Below, piece by piece: positions 46,304-57,648 of a stretch of 64,000 bases of DNA. The translations under genes were made by a program, and so were the position numbers. The DNA is from Hydractinia symbiolongicarpus. Lineage: Eukaryota > Cnidaria > Hydrozoa > Anthoathecata > Hydractiniidae. The stretch is taken from contig NC_079887.1 in assembly GCF_029227915.1 (NCBI RefSeq), positions 26,225,650 to 26,289,649 on the forward strand, written 5' to 3'. Positions within the stretch are counted from its first letter, which is position 1. Each line of letters opens with the position of its first letter. The notes under the pieces are model-generated. The model saw only the letters and a list, made by a program, of their open reading frames with translations, ran no database searches and was not told the DNA's origin.

Positions 46304-47315
46304 GGGAAATGAGTTTACTCCCTCGGTACTTTCTTTGTATACATTCGACTATACGGGCCAAGCCCCGGATTTACGGGAAAACGCGGGATTTCGTTTGCCG
46401 GCGATTAAACCTCTTTCATTAAGCGTCTCATCAAAAATGAAAACATTTTTGAAAACTACAAGTCTCATGCGTTTTAGTGGTGAAAAAATAATTTAAAAAA
46501 TCGTTCGGGAAATGAGTTTACTCCCTGGGTACTTTCTTTGTATACTTTTGACTATACGGGCCGAGTCCGGGATTTACGGGAAATCGCGGATTTTCGTTTG
46601 CCGGCAATTAAACTTCTTTTATTCAGCGTCCCATCAAATATGAAAATGTTTTTGAAAACTACAAGTCTCATGCGTTTAGTGGTATAAAAATAATATAAAA
46701 AATCGTTCGGGAAATGAGTTTACTCCCTGGGTACTTTCTTTGTATACTTTTGACTATACGGGCCAAGCCCGGGATTTACGGGAAATCGCGGGTTTTCGTT
46801 TGCCGGCGATTAAACTTCTTTTATTCAGCGTCTCATCAAAAGTGAAAACATTTTTAAAAACTACAAGTCTTATGCGTTTTAGTGGTGAAAAAATAATTTA
46901 AAAAATCGTTCTGGAAATGAGTTTACTACCTGGGTACTTTCTTTGTATACTTTTGACTATACGGGCCGAGTCCGGGATTTAGGGAAATCGCAGGTTTTCG
47001 TTTGCCGGCGATTGAACTGCTTTTATTCAGCGTCTCATCAAAAATGAAAACATTTTTGAAAACTACAAGTCTCATGCGTTTTAGTGGTAAAAAAATAATT
47101 TCAAAAATGGTTCGGGAAATGAGTTTACTCCCTGGGTACTTTCTTTGTATACATTTGACTATACGGGCCAAGCCGGGATTTACGGGAAATCGCGGGTTTT
47201 CGTTTGCCGGCGATTAAACTTCTTTTATTCAGCGTCTCATCAAAAATGAAAACATTTTTAAAAACTACAATTCTTATGCGTTTTAGTGGTGAAAAAATAA
47301 TTTAAAAAATCGTTC
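46304..47315 (+). repeat. 5-unit higher-order repeat, copy 1 of 3 (1012 bp)
   Basis: The order is E (after TCCCTCGGTAC), A, B with CAAAAGTG, F (after TTACTACCTGGG) and a CCGGGATTTAC unit with ACAATTCTTATG. The units total 1012 bp. The set repeats at 47316 and 48328. Its composition differs from the 5-mer at 1372, so the equal length does not reflect the same module. Confidence 0.9.
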
Positions 47316-48327
47316 GGGAAATGAGTTTACTCCGTCGGTACTTTCTTTGTATACATTCGACTATACGGGCCAAGCCCCGGATTTACGGGAAAACGCGGGA
47401 TTTCGTTTGCCGGCGATTAAACCTCTTTTATTAAGCGTCTCATCAAAAATGAAAACATTTTTGAAAACTACAAGTCTCATGCGTTTGAGTGGTGAAAAAA
47501 TAATTTAAAAAATCGTTCGGGAAATGAGTTTACTCCCTGGGTACTTTCTTTGTATACTTTTGACTATACGGGCCGAGTCAGGGATTTACGGGAAATTGCG
47601 GATTTTCGTTTGCCGGCAATTAAACTTCTTTTATTCAGCGTCCCATCAAATATGAAAATATTTTTGAAAACTACAAGTCTCATGCGTTTAGTGGTAAAAA
47701 AATAATATAAAAAATCGTTCGGGAAATGAGTTTACTCCCTGGGTACTTTCTTTGTATACTTTTGACTATACGGGCCAAGCCCGGGATTTACGGGAAATCG
47801 CGGGTTTTTGTTTGCCGGCGATTAAACTTCTTTTATTCAGCGTCTCATCAAAAGTGAAAACATTTTTAAAAACTACAAGTCTTATGCGTTTTAGTGGTGA
47901 AAAAATAATTTAAAAAATCGTTCTGGAAATGAGTTTACTACCTGGGTACTTTCTTTGTATAGTTTTGACTATACGGGCCGAGTCCGGGATTTAGGGAAAT
48001 CGCAGGTTTTCGTTTGCCGGCGATTGAACTGCTTTTATTCAGCGTCTCATCAAAAATGAAAACATTTTTGAAAACTACAAGTCTCATGCGTTTTAGTGGT
48101 AAAAAAATAATTTCAAAAATGGTTCGGGAAATGAGTTTACTCCCTGGGTACTTTCTTTGTATACATTTGACTATACGGGCCAAGCCGGGATTTACGGGAA
48201 ATCGCGGGTTTTCGTTTGCCGGCGATTAAATTTCTTTTATTCAGTGTCTCATCAAAAATGAAAACATTTTTAAAAACTACAATTCTTATGCGTTTTAGTG
48301 GTGAAAAAATAATTTAAAAAATCGTTC
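47316..48327 (+). repeat. 5-unit higher-order repeat, copy 2 of 3 (1012 bp)
   Basis: This has the same five units as 46304-47315. The start reads TCCGTCGGTAC. New shared variants with copy 3, such as CGAGTCAGGG, GCGTTTGAGTGG and GGGTTTTTGTTTG, show that copies 2 and 3 are closer to each other than to copy 1. Confidence 0.9.
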
Positions 48328-49340
48328 GGGAAATGAGTTTACTCCCTCGGTACTTTCTTTGTATACATTCGACTATACGGGCCAAGCCCCGGATTTACGG
48401 GAAAACGCGGGATTTCGTTTGCCGGCGATTAAACCTCTTTTATTAAGTGTCTCATCAAAAATGAAAACATTTTTGAAAACTACAAGTCTCATGCGTTTGA
48501 GTGGTGAAAAAATAATTTAAAAAATCGTTCGGGAAATGAGTTTACTCCCTGGGTACTTTCTTTGTATACGTTTGACTATACGGGCCGAGTCAGGGATTTA
48601 CGGGAAATCGCGGATTTTCGTTTGCCGGCAATTAAACTTCTTTTATTCAGCGTCCCATCAAATATGAAAATATTTTTGAAAACTACAAGTCTCATGCGTT
48701 TAGTGGTAAAAAAATAATATAAAAAATCGTTCGGGAAATGAGTTTACTCCCTGGGTACTTTCTTTGTATACTTTTGACTATACGGGCCAAGCCCGGGATT
48801 TACGGGAAATCGCGGGTTTTTGTTTGCCGGCGATTAAACTTCTTTTATTCAGCGTCTCATCAAAAGTGAAAACATTTTTAAAAACTACAAGTCTTATGCG
48901 TTTTAGTGGTGAAAAAATAATTTAAAAAATCGTTCTGGAAATGAGTTTACTACCTGGGTACTTTCTTTGTATACTTTTGACTATACGGGCCGAGTCCGGG
49001 ATTTAGGGAAATCGCAGGTTTTCGTTTGCCGGCGATTAAACTGCTTTTATTCAGCGTCTCATCAAAAATGAAAACATTTTTGAAAACTACAAGTCTCATG
49101 CGTTTTAGTGGTGAAAAAATAATTTAAAAAATCGTTCGGAAAATGAGTTTACTCCCTGGGTACTTTCTTTGTATACTTTTGACTATACGGGCCAAGCCGG
49201 AATTTACGGGAAATCGCGGGTTTTCGTTTGCCGGCGATTAAACTTCTTTTATTCCGCGTCTCATCAAAAATGAAAACATTTTTAAAAACTGCAAGTCTTA
49301 TGCGTTTTAATGGTGAAAAAAATAATTTAAAAAACCGTTC
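48328..49340 (+). repeat. 5-unit higher-order repeat, copy 3 of 3
   Basis: This is a direct copy of the preceding 1012 bp for its first four units, with singletons such as TATTAAGTGTCTC near 48443 and TATACGTTTGAC near 48566. The fifth unit has CCGGAATTTACGGG, TATTCCGCG and ACTGCAAG instead of the expected form. It may have been replaced or exchanged. Confidence 0.85.
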
Positions 49341-50025
49341 TGGAAATGATTTTACTCCCTGGGTACTTTCTTTGTATACTTTTGACTATACGGGCCGAGT
49401 CCGGGATTTACGGGAAATCGCTGATTTTCGTTTGCCGGCAATTAAACTTCTTTTATTCAGCGTCCCATCAAATATGAAAATATTTTTGAAAACTACAAGT
49501 CTCATGCGTTTAGTGGTAAAAAAATAATATAAAAAATCGTTCGGGAAATGAGTTTACTCCCTGGGTACTTTCTTTGTATACATTTGACTATACGGACCAA
49601 GCCCGGGATTTACGGGAAATCGCGGATTTTCGTTTGCCGGCGATTAAACTTCTTTTATTCAGCGTCTCATCAAAAGTGAAAACACTTTTAAAAACTACAA
49701 GTCTTATGCGTTTTAGTGGTGAAAAAATAATTTAAAAAATCGTTCTGGAAATGAGTTTACTACCAGGGTACTTTCTTTGTATACTTTTGACTATACGGGC
49801 CGAGTCCGGGATTTAGGGAAATCGCAGGTTTTCGTTTGTCGGCGATTAAACTGCTTTTATTCAGCGTCTCATCAAAAATGAAAACATTTTTAAAAACTAC
49901 AAGTCTCATGCGTTTTAGTGGTGAAAAAATAATTTAAAAAATCGTTCGGGAAATGAGTTTACTCCCTGGGTACTTTCTTTGTATACTTTTGACTATACGG
50001 GCCAAGCCGGGATTTACGGGAAATC
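49341..50025 (+). repeat. Partial fourth copy of the 5-unit module
   Basis: No gene. The A, B (CAAAAGTG), F (TTACTACCAGGG) and CCGGGATTTAC units follow in the module order, but the E unit is missing. The spacing of the TTACTACC marker falls from 1012 to 810 bp (48950 to 49760), which is one unit less. Confidence 0.8.
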
Positions 50026-51645
50026 GCGGGTTTTCGTTTGCCGGCGATTAAACTTCTTTTATTCAGCGTCTCATCAAAAATGAAAACATTTTTAAAAACT
50101 ACAAGTCTTATGCGTTTTAGTGGTGAAAAAATAATTTAAAAAATCGTTCTGGAAATGAGTTTACTCTCAGGGTACTTTCTTTGTATACATTCGACTATAC
50201 GTGCCAAGCCCGGGATTTACCGGAAATCTCGGGTTTTCGTTTGCCGGCGATTAAACTGCTTTTATTCAGCGTCTCATCAAAAATGAAAACATTCTTGAAA
50301 ACTACAAGTCTCATGCGTTTTAGTGGTGAAATAATAATTTAAAAAATCGTTTGGGAAATGAGTTTACTCCCTTGGTACTTTCTTTGTATACTTTTGACTA
50401 TACGGGCCGAGTCCAGGATTTACGGGAAATCGCAGGTTTTCGTTTGCCGGCAATTAAACTTCTTTTATTCAACGTTTCATCAAGAATGAAAACATTTTTA
50501 AAAACTACCAGTCTCATGCGTTTTAGTGGTGAAAAAATAATTTAAAAAATCGTTCTGGAAATAAGTTTACTCCCTGGGTACTTTCTTTGTATACTTTTGA
50601 CTATACGGGCCGAGTCCGGGATTTAGGGAAATCGCAGGTTTTCGTTTGCCGGCGATTAAACTGCTTTTATTCAGCGTCTCATCAAAAATGAAAACATTTT
50701 TGAAAACTACAAGTCTCATGCGTTTTAGTGGTGAAAATATAATTTAAAAAATCGTTCGGGAAATGAGTTTACTTTCAGGGTACTTTCTTTGTATACATTC
50801 GACTATACGGGCCGAGTCTGGGATTTAGGGAAATCGCAGGTTTTCGTTTGCCGGCGATTAAACTTCTTTTATTCAGCGTCTCATCAAAAATAAAAACATT
50901 TTTGACAACTACAAGTCTCCTGCGTTTTAGTGGTGAAAAAATAATTTAAAAAATCGTTCGGGAAATGAGTTTACTCCCTGGGTACTTTCTTTGTATACAT
51001 TCGACTATACGGGCCAAGCCCCGGATATACGGGAAAACGCGGGATATCGTTTGCCGGCGATTAAACCTCTTTCATTAAGCGTCTCATCAAAAATGAAAAC
51101 ATTTTTGAAAACTACAAGTCTCATGCGTTTTAGTGGTGAAAAAATAATTCAAAAAATCGTTCGGGAAATGAGTTTACTCCCTGGGTACTTTCTTTGTATA
51201 CTTTTGACTATACGGGCCGAGTCCGGGATTTACGGGAAATCGCGGATTTTCGTTTGCCGGCGATTAAACTTCCTTTATTCAGCGTCCCATCAAATATGAA
51301 AATATTTTTGAAAAGTACAAGTCTCATGCGTTTAGTGGTAAAAAAATAATATAAAAAATCGTTCGGGAAATGAGTTTACTCCCTGGGTACTTTCTTTGTA
51401 TACTTTTGACTATACGGGCCAAGCCCGGGATTACGGGAAATCGCGGATTTTCGTTTGCCGGCGATTAAACTTCCTTTATTCAGCGTCCCATCAAATATGA
51501 AAATATTTTTGAAAAGTACAAGTCTTATGCGTTTTAGTGGTGAAAAAATAATTTAAAAAAATCGTTCTGGAAATGAGTTTACTCCCTGGGTACTTTCTTT
51601 GTATACTTTTGACTATACGGGCCGAGTCCGGGATTTAGGGAAATC
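50026..51645 (+). repeat. 8-unit tandem duplication, first copy (1620 bp)
   Basis: The copy contains B, G (with ACCGGAAATCTCGGG), C-like (CATCAAGAATG, ACTACCAG), F, a TTACTTTCAGGG unit, E (GGATATACGGG), A with AAAAGTACAAG and a GGGATTACGGG unit. The whole set repeats at offset 1620. The last unit carries one extra A (TTTAAAAAAATCG), and so does its copy. Confidence 0.92.
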
Positions 51646-53265
51646 GCGGGTTTTCGTTTGCCGGCGATTAAACTTCTTTTATTCAGCGTCTCATCAAAAA
51701 TGAAAACATTTTTAAAAACTACAAGTCTTATGCGTTTTAGTGGTGAAAAAATAATTTAAAAAATCGTTCTGGAAATGAGTTTACTCTCAGGGTACTTTCT
51801 TTGTATACATTCGACTATACGTGCCAAGCCCGGGATTTACCGGAAATCTCGGGTTTTCGTTTGCCGGCGATTAAACTGCTTTTATTCAGCGTCTCATCAA
51901 AAATGAAAACATTCTTGAAAACTACAAGTCTCATGCGTTTTAGTGGTGAAATAATAATTTAAAAAATCGTTTGGGAAATGAGTTTACTCCCTGGGTACTT
52001 TCTTTGTATACTTTTGACTATACGGGCCGAGTCCAGGATTTACGGGAAATCGCAGGTTTTCGTTTGCCGGCAATTAAACTTCTTTTATTCAACGTTTCAT
52101 CAAGAATGAAAACATTTTTAAAAACTACCAGTCTCATGCGTTTTAGTGGTGAAAAAGTAATTTAAAAAATCGTTCTGGAAATAAGTTTACTCCCTGGGTA
52201 CTTTCTTTGTATACTTTTGACTATACGGGCCGAGTCCGGGATTTAGGGAAATCGCAGGTTTTCGTTTGCCGGCGATTAAACTGCTTTTATTCAGCGTCTC
52301 ATCAAAAATGAAAACATTTTTGAAAACTACAAGTCTCATGCGTTTTAGTGGTGAAAATATAATTTAAAAAATCGTTCGGGAAATGAGTTTACTTTCAGGG
52401 TACTTTCTTTGTATACATTCGACTATACGGGCCGAGTCTGGGATTTAGGGAAATCGCAGGTTTTCGTTTGCCGGCGATTAAACTTCTTTTATTCAGCGTC
52501 TCATCAAAAATAAAAACATTTTTGACAACTACAAGTCTCCTGCGTTTTAGTGGTGAAAAAATAATTTAAAAAATCGTTCGGGAAATGAGTTTACTCCCTG
52601 GGTACTTTCTTTGTATACATTCGACTATACGGGCCAAGCCCCGGATATACGGGAAAACGCGGGATATCGTTTGCCGGCGATTAAACCTCTTTCATTAAGC
52701 GTCTCATCAAAAATGAAAACATTTTTGAAAACTACAAGTCTCATGCGTTTTAGTGGTGAAAAAATAATTCAAAAAATCGTTCGGGAAAAGAGTTTACTCC
52801 CTGGGTACTTTCTTTGTATACTTTTGACTATACGGGCCGAGTCCGGGATTTACGGGAAATCGCGGATTTTCGTTTGCCGGCGATTAAACTTCCTTTATTC
52901 AGCGTCCCATCAAATATGAAAATATTTTTGAAAAGTACAAGTCTCATGCGTTTAGTGGTAAAAAAATAATATAAAAAATCGTTCGGGAAATGAGTTTACT
53001 CCCTGGGTACTTTCTTTGTATACTTTTGACTATATGGGCCAAGCCCGGGATTACGGGAAATCGCGGATTTTCGTTTGCCGGCGATTAAACTTCCTTTATT
53101 CAGCGTCCCATCAAATATGAAAATATTTTTGAAAAGTACAAGTCTTATGCGTTTTAGTGGTGAAAAAATAATTTAAAAAAATCGTTCTGGAAATGAGTTT
53201 ACTCCCTGGGTACTTTTTTTGTATACTTTGGACTATACGGGCCGAGTCCGGGATTTAGGGAAATC
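51646..53265 (+). repeat. 8-unit tandem duplication, second copy
   Basis: This is a direct copy of 50026-51645 with few single-base differences: CCCTGGGTAC for CCCTTGGTAC at about 51990, GAAAAAGTAATTT for GAAAAAATAATTT, GGAAAAGAG near 52786 and TATATGGGCC near 53034. It is among the most recent-looking duplications in the window. Confidence 0.92.
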
Positions 53266-53364
53266 GCAGGTTTTTGTTTGCCGGCGATTAAACTGCTTTT
53301 ATTCAGCGTCTCATTAAAAATGAAAACATTCTTGAAAACTACAAGTCTCATGCGTTTTAGTGGT

Positions 53365-55810
53365 GAAAAAGTAATTTAAAAAATCGTTCGGGAAATGAGT
53401 TTACTCCCTGGGTACTTTCTTTGTATACTTTTGACTATACGGGCCGAGTCCAGGATTTACGGGAAATCGCAGGTTTTCGTTTGCCGGCGATTAAACTTCT
53501 TTTATTCAGCGTCTCATCAAAAATAAAAACATTTTTAAAAACTACAAGTCTCGTGCGTTTTAGTGGTAAAATAATAATTTAAAAAATCGTTTGGGAAATG
53601 ACTTTACTCCCTGGGTACTTTCTTTGTATACTTTTGACTATACGGGCCGAGTCCAGGATTTACGGGAAATCGCAGGTTTTCGTTTGCCGGCGATTAAACT
53701 TCTTTTATTCAGCGTCTCATCAAAAATGAAAACATTTTTGAAAAATAAAATTCTCATGCGTTTTAGTGGTGAAAAAATAATTTAAAAAATCGTTCGGGAA
53801 ATGAGTTTACTCCCTGGGTACTTTCTTTGTATACTTTTGACTATACGGGCCGAGTCCAGGATTTACGGGAAATCGCAGGTTTTCGTTTGCCGGCGATTAA
53901 ACTTCTTTTATTCAGCGTCTCATCAAAAATGAAAACATTTTTGAAAAATAAAATTCTCATGCGTTTTAGTGGTGAAAAAATAATTTAAAAGATTGTTCTG
54001 GAAATGAGTTTACTCTCAGGGTACTTTCTTTGTATACATTCGACTATACGTGCCAAGCCCGGGATTTACGGGAAATCGCGGGTTTTCGTTTGCCGGCGAT
54101 TAAACTGCTTTTATTCAGCGTCTCATCAAAAATGAAAACATTCTTGAAAACTACAAGTCTCATGCGTTTTAGTGGTGAAATAATAATTTAAAAAATCGTT
54201 TGGGAAATGAGTTTACTCCCTGGGTACTTTCTTTGTATACTTTTGACTATACGGGCCGAGTCCAGGATTTGCGGGAAATCGCAGGTTTTCGTTTGCCGGC
54301 GATTAAACTTCTTTTATTCAGCGTCTCATCAGAAATGAAAACATTTTTAAAAACTACAAGTCTCATGCGTTTTAGTGGTGAAAAAGTAATTTAAAAAATC
54401 GTTCGGGAAATGAGTTTACTCCCTGGGTACTTTCTTTGTATACTTTTGACTATACGGGCCAAGCCCAGGATTTACGGGAAGTCGCTGGTTTTCGTTTGCC
54501 GCCGATTAAACTTCTTTTATTCAGCGTCTCATCAAAAATGAAAAAATTTTTAAAAACTACAAGTCTTATGCGTTTTAGTGGTGAAAAAATAATTTAAAAA
54601 ATCGTTCGGGAAATGAGTTTACTCCCTGGGTACTTTCTTTGTATACTTTTGACTATACGGGCCGAGTCCGGGATTTACGGGAAATCGCGGGTTTTCGTTT
54701 GCCGGCGATTAAACTTCTTTTATTCAGCGTCTCATCAAAAATGAAAACATTTTTGAAAACTACAAGTCTCATGCGTTTTAGTGGTGAAAAAATAATTTAA
54801 AAAATCGTTCGGGAAATGAGTTTACTCCCTGGGTACTTTCTTTGTATACTTTTGAATATACGGGCCGAGTCCGGGATTTACGGGAAATCGCGGATTTTCG
54901 TTTGCCGGCGATTAAACTTCTTTTATTCAGCGTCCCATCAAATATGAAAATATTTTTGAAAAGTACAAGTCTTATGCGTTTTAGTGGTGAAAAAATAATT
55001 TAAAAAATCGTTCTGGAAATGAGTTTACTCCCTGGGTACTTTCTTTGTATACTTTTGACTATACGGGCCAAGCCGGAATTTACGGGAAATCGCGGATTTT
55101 CGTTTGCCGGCGATTAAACTTCTTTTATTCAGCGTCCCATCAAATATGAAAATATTTTTGAAAACTACAAGTCTCATGCGTTTAGTGGTAAAAAAATAAT
55201 ATAAAAAATCGTTCGGGAAATGAGTTTACTCCCTGGGTACTTTCTTTGTATACTTTTGACTATACGGGCCAAGCCCGGGATAACGGGAAATCGCGGATTT
55301 TCGTTTTCCGGCGATTAAACTGCTTTTATTCAGCGTCTCATCAAAAATGAAAACATTCTTGAAAACTACAAGTCTCATGCGTTTTAGTGGTGAAATAATA
55401 ATTTAAAAAATCGTTCGGGAAATGAGTTTACTTCCTGGGTACTTTCTTTGTATACTTTTGACTATACGGGCCGAGTCCGGGATTTACGGGAAAACGCGGA
55501 TTTTCGTTTGCCGGCGATTAAACTTCTTTTATTCAGCGTCCCATCAAATATGAAAATATTTTTGAAAAGTACAAGTCTCATGCGTTTAGTGGTAAAAAAA
55601 TAATATAAAAAATCGTTCGGGAAATGAGTTTACTCCCTGGGTACTTTCTTTGTATACTTTTGACTATACGGGCCAAGCGCGGGATTTACGGGAAATCGCA
55701 GGTTTTCGTTTGCCGGCGATTAAACTTCTTTTATTCAGCGTCTCATCAAAAATGAAAACATTTTTAAAAACTACAAGTCTTATGCGTTTTAGTGGTGAAA
55801 AAATAATTTA
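53365..55810 (+). repeat. 13-unit duplication, first copy
   Basis: The order is C, D, D-like, G, C with CATCAGAAATG, a GGGAAGTCGCTGG unit, B-like units, A with TTTGAATATACGG, a CCGGAATTT/A unit, a GGGATAACGGG unit with TTTTCCGGCG, A and a CCAAGCGCGGG unit. It recurs at 56000-58648. The rare GTCTCGTGCG at 53550 recurs at 56185 (offset 2635). Confidence 0.88.
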
Positions 55811-55999
55811 AAAAATCGTTTGGGAAATGAGTTTACTCCCTGGGTACTTTCTTTGTATACTTTTGACTATACGGGCCGAGTCCCGGATTTTCGAGAAATC
55901 GCAGGTTTTCGTTTGCCGGCGATTAAACTTCTTTTATTCAGCGTCTCATCAAAAATGAAAACAATTTTAAAAACTACAAGTCTCATGCGTTTTAGTGGT
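55811..55999 (+). repeat. Linker monomer between the 13/14-unit copies
   Basis: This is a single C-like unit carrying GTCCCGGATTTTCGAGAAATCG and ACAATTTTAAAAAC, both unusual. Nothing else is present. A counterpart to its left end may be the unit ending at about 53390, which also closes with GAAAAAGTAATTT. Confidence 0.7.
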
Positions 56000-57039
56000 G
56001 AAAAAGTAATTTAAAAAATCGTTCGGGAAATGAGTTTACTCCCTGGGTACTTTCTTTGTATACTTTTGACTATACGGGCCGAGTCCGGGATTTACGGGAA
56101 ATCGCAGGTTTTCGTTTGCCGGCGATTAAACTTCTTTTATTCAGCGTCTCATCAAAAATAAAAACATTTTTAAAAACTACAAGTCTCGTGCGTTTTAGTG
56201 GTAAAATAATAATTTAAAAAATCGTTTGGGAAATGACTTTACTCCCTGGGTACTTTCTTTGTATACTTTTGACTATACGGGCCGAGTCCAGGATTTACGG
56301 GAAATCGCAGGTTTTCGTTTGCCGGCGATTAAACTTCTTTTATTCAGCGTCTCATCAAAAATGAAAACATTTTTGAAAAATAAAATTCTCATGCGTTTTA
56401 GTGGTGAAAAAATAATTTAAAAAATCGTTCGGGAAATGAGTTTACTCCCTGGGTACTTTCTTTGTATACTTTTGACTATACGGGCCGAGTCCAGGATTTA
56501 CGGGAAATCGCAGGTTTTCGTTTGCCGGCGATTAAACTTCTTTTATTCAGCGTCTCATCAAAAATGAAAACATTTTTGAAAAATAAAATTCTCATGCGTT
56601 TTAGTGGTGAAAAAATAATTTAAAAGATTGTTCTGGAAATGAGTTTACTCTCAGGGTACTTTCTTTGTATACATTCGACTATACGTGCCAAGCCCGGGAT
56701 TTACGGGAAATCGCGGGTTTTCGTTTGCCGGCGATTAAACTGCTTTTATTCAGCGTCTCATCAAAAATGAAAACATTCTTGAAAACTACAAGTCTCATGC
56801 GTTTTAGTGGTGAAATAATAATTTAAAAAATCGTTTGGGAAATGAGTTTACTCCCTGGGTACTTTCTTTGTATACTTTTGACTATACGGGCCGAGTCCAG
56901 GATTTGCGGGAAATCGCAGGTTTTCGTTTGCCGGCGATTAAACTTCTTTTATTCAGCGTCTCATCAGAAATGAAAACATTTTTAAAAACTACAAGTCTCA
57001 TGCGTTTTAGTGGTGAAAAAGTAATTTAAAAAATCGTTC

Positions 57040-57242
57040 GGGAAATGAGTTTACTCCCTGGGTACTTTCTTTGTATACTTTTGACTATACGGGCCGAGTC
57101 CAGGATTTGCGGGAAATCGCAGGTTTTCGTTTGCCGGCGATTAAGCTTCTTTTATTCAGCGTCTCATCAGAAATGAAAACATTTTTAAAAACTACAAGTC
57201 TCATGCGTTTTAGTGGTGAAAAAGTAATTTAAAAAATCGTTC
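57040..57242 (+). repeat. Duplicated single monomer
   Basis: The unit is nearly identical to the one before it, 56837-57039. Both have CGAGTCCAGGATTTGCGGG, CATCAGAAATG and GAAAAAGTAATTT. It differs by GGCGATTAAGCTTC for GGCGATTAAACTTC and begins TTCGGG rather than TTTGGG. It is absent from the first 13-unit copy. Confidence 0.88.
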
Positions 57243-57445
57243 GGGAAATGAGTTTACTCCCTGGGTACTTTCTTTGTATACTTTTGACTATACGGGCCAA
57301 GCCCAGGATTTACGGGAAGTCGCTGGTTTTTGTTTGCCGCCGATTAAACTTCTTTTATTCAGCGTCTCATCAAAAATGAAAAAATTTTTAAAAACTACAA
57401 GTCTTATGCGTTTTAGTGGTGAAAAAATAATTTAAAAAATCGTTC

Positions 57446-57648
57446 GGGAAATGAGTTTACTCCCTGGGTACTTTCTTTGTATACTTTTGACTATACGGGC
57501 CGAGTCCGGGATTTACGGGAAATCGCGGGTTTTCGTTTGCCGGCGATTAAACTTCTTTTATTCAGCGTCTCATCAAAAATGAAAACATTTTTGAAAACTA
57601 CAAGTCTCATGCGTTTTAGTGGTGAAAAAATAATTTAAAAAATCGTTC
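57446..57648 (+). repeat. Representative near-consensus monomer (203 bp)
   Basis: This unit is the closest I found to a hand-made consensus and serves as a reference. Numbering starts at GGG before AAATGAG. Positions 1-50 hold the conserved start block and the dyad GTATA-8 nt-TATAC. CGGG occurs at 51, 62, 71 and 81. The core TTGCCGGCGATTAAAC covers about 92-107. The A and T runs lie at about 130-152 and 180-197. The unit closes with ATCGTTC. The sequence CGGGAAAT occurs twice per unit, at the unit start and at 71. The length of 203 bp is not a multiple of three, so reading frame changes from one unit to the next. Confidence 0.9.

Noticed and set aside
7900-48183. Minus-strand open reading frames of 65-82 codons
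   Set aside because: They are the reverse reading of the same monomers. They recur wherever the same subtype pair recurs and show no family resemblance or codon pattern of their own.
57479-57496. GTATA-8 nt-TATAC dyad as a hairpin or terminator
   Set aside because: The stem is only 5 bp of A-T-rich sequence and is not followed by a terminator-like tract. It may matter for protein binding but cannot be called a terminator.
57516-57540. Possible CENP-B box (TTCG-N4-A-N2-CGGG)
   Set aside because: The best alignment, around TTACGGGAAATCGCGGG, fails at several of the nine required bases. The reverse-strand search also gave no match.
57452-57586. A conserved ATG in AAATGAG opening a frame of about 44 codons with a hydrophobic start in most units
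   Set aside because: The hydrophobic look comes from T-rich sequence. The frame ends at the A-rich ATGA stretch in each unit and is altered by one-base indels in F, G and other units. There is no sign of selection on codons.
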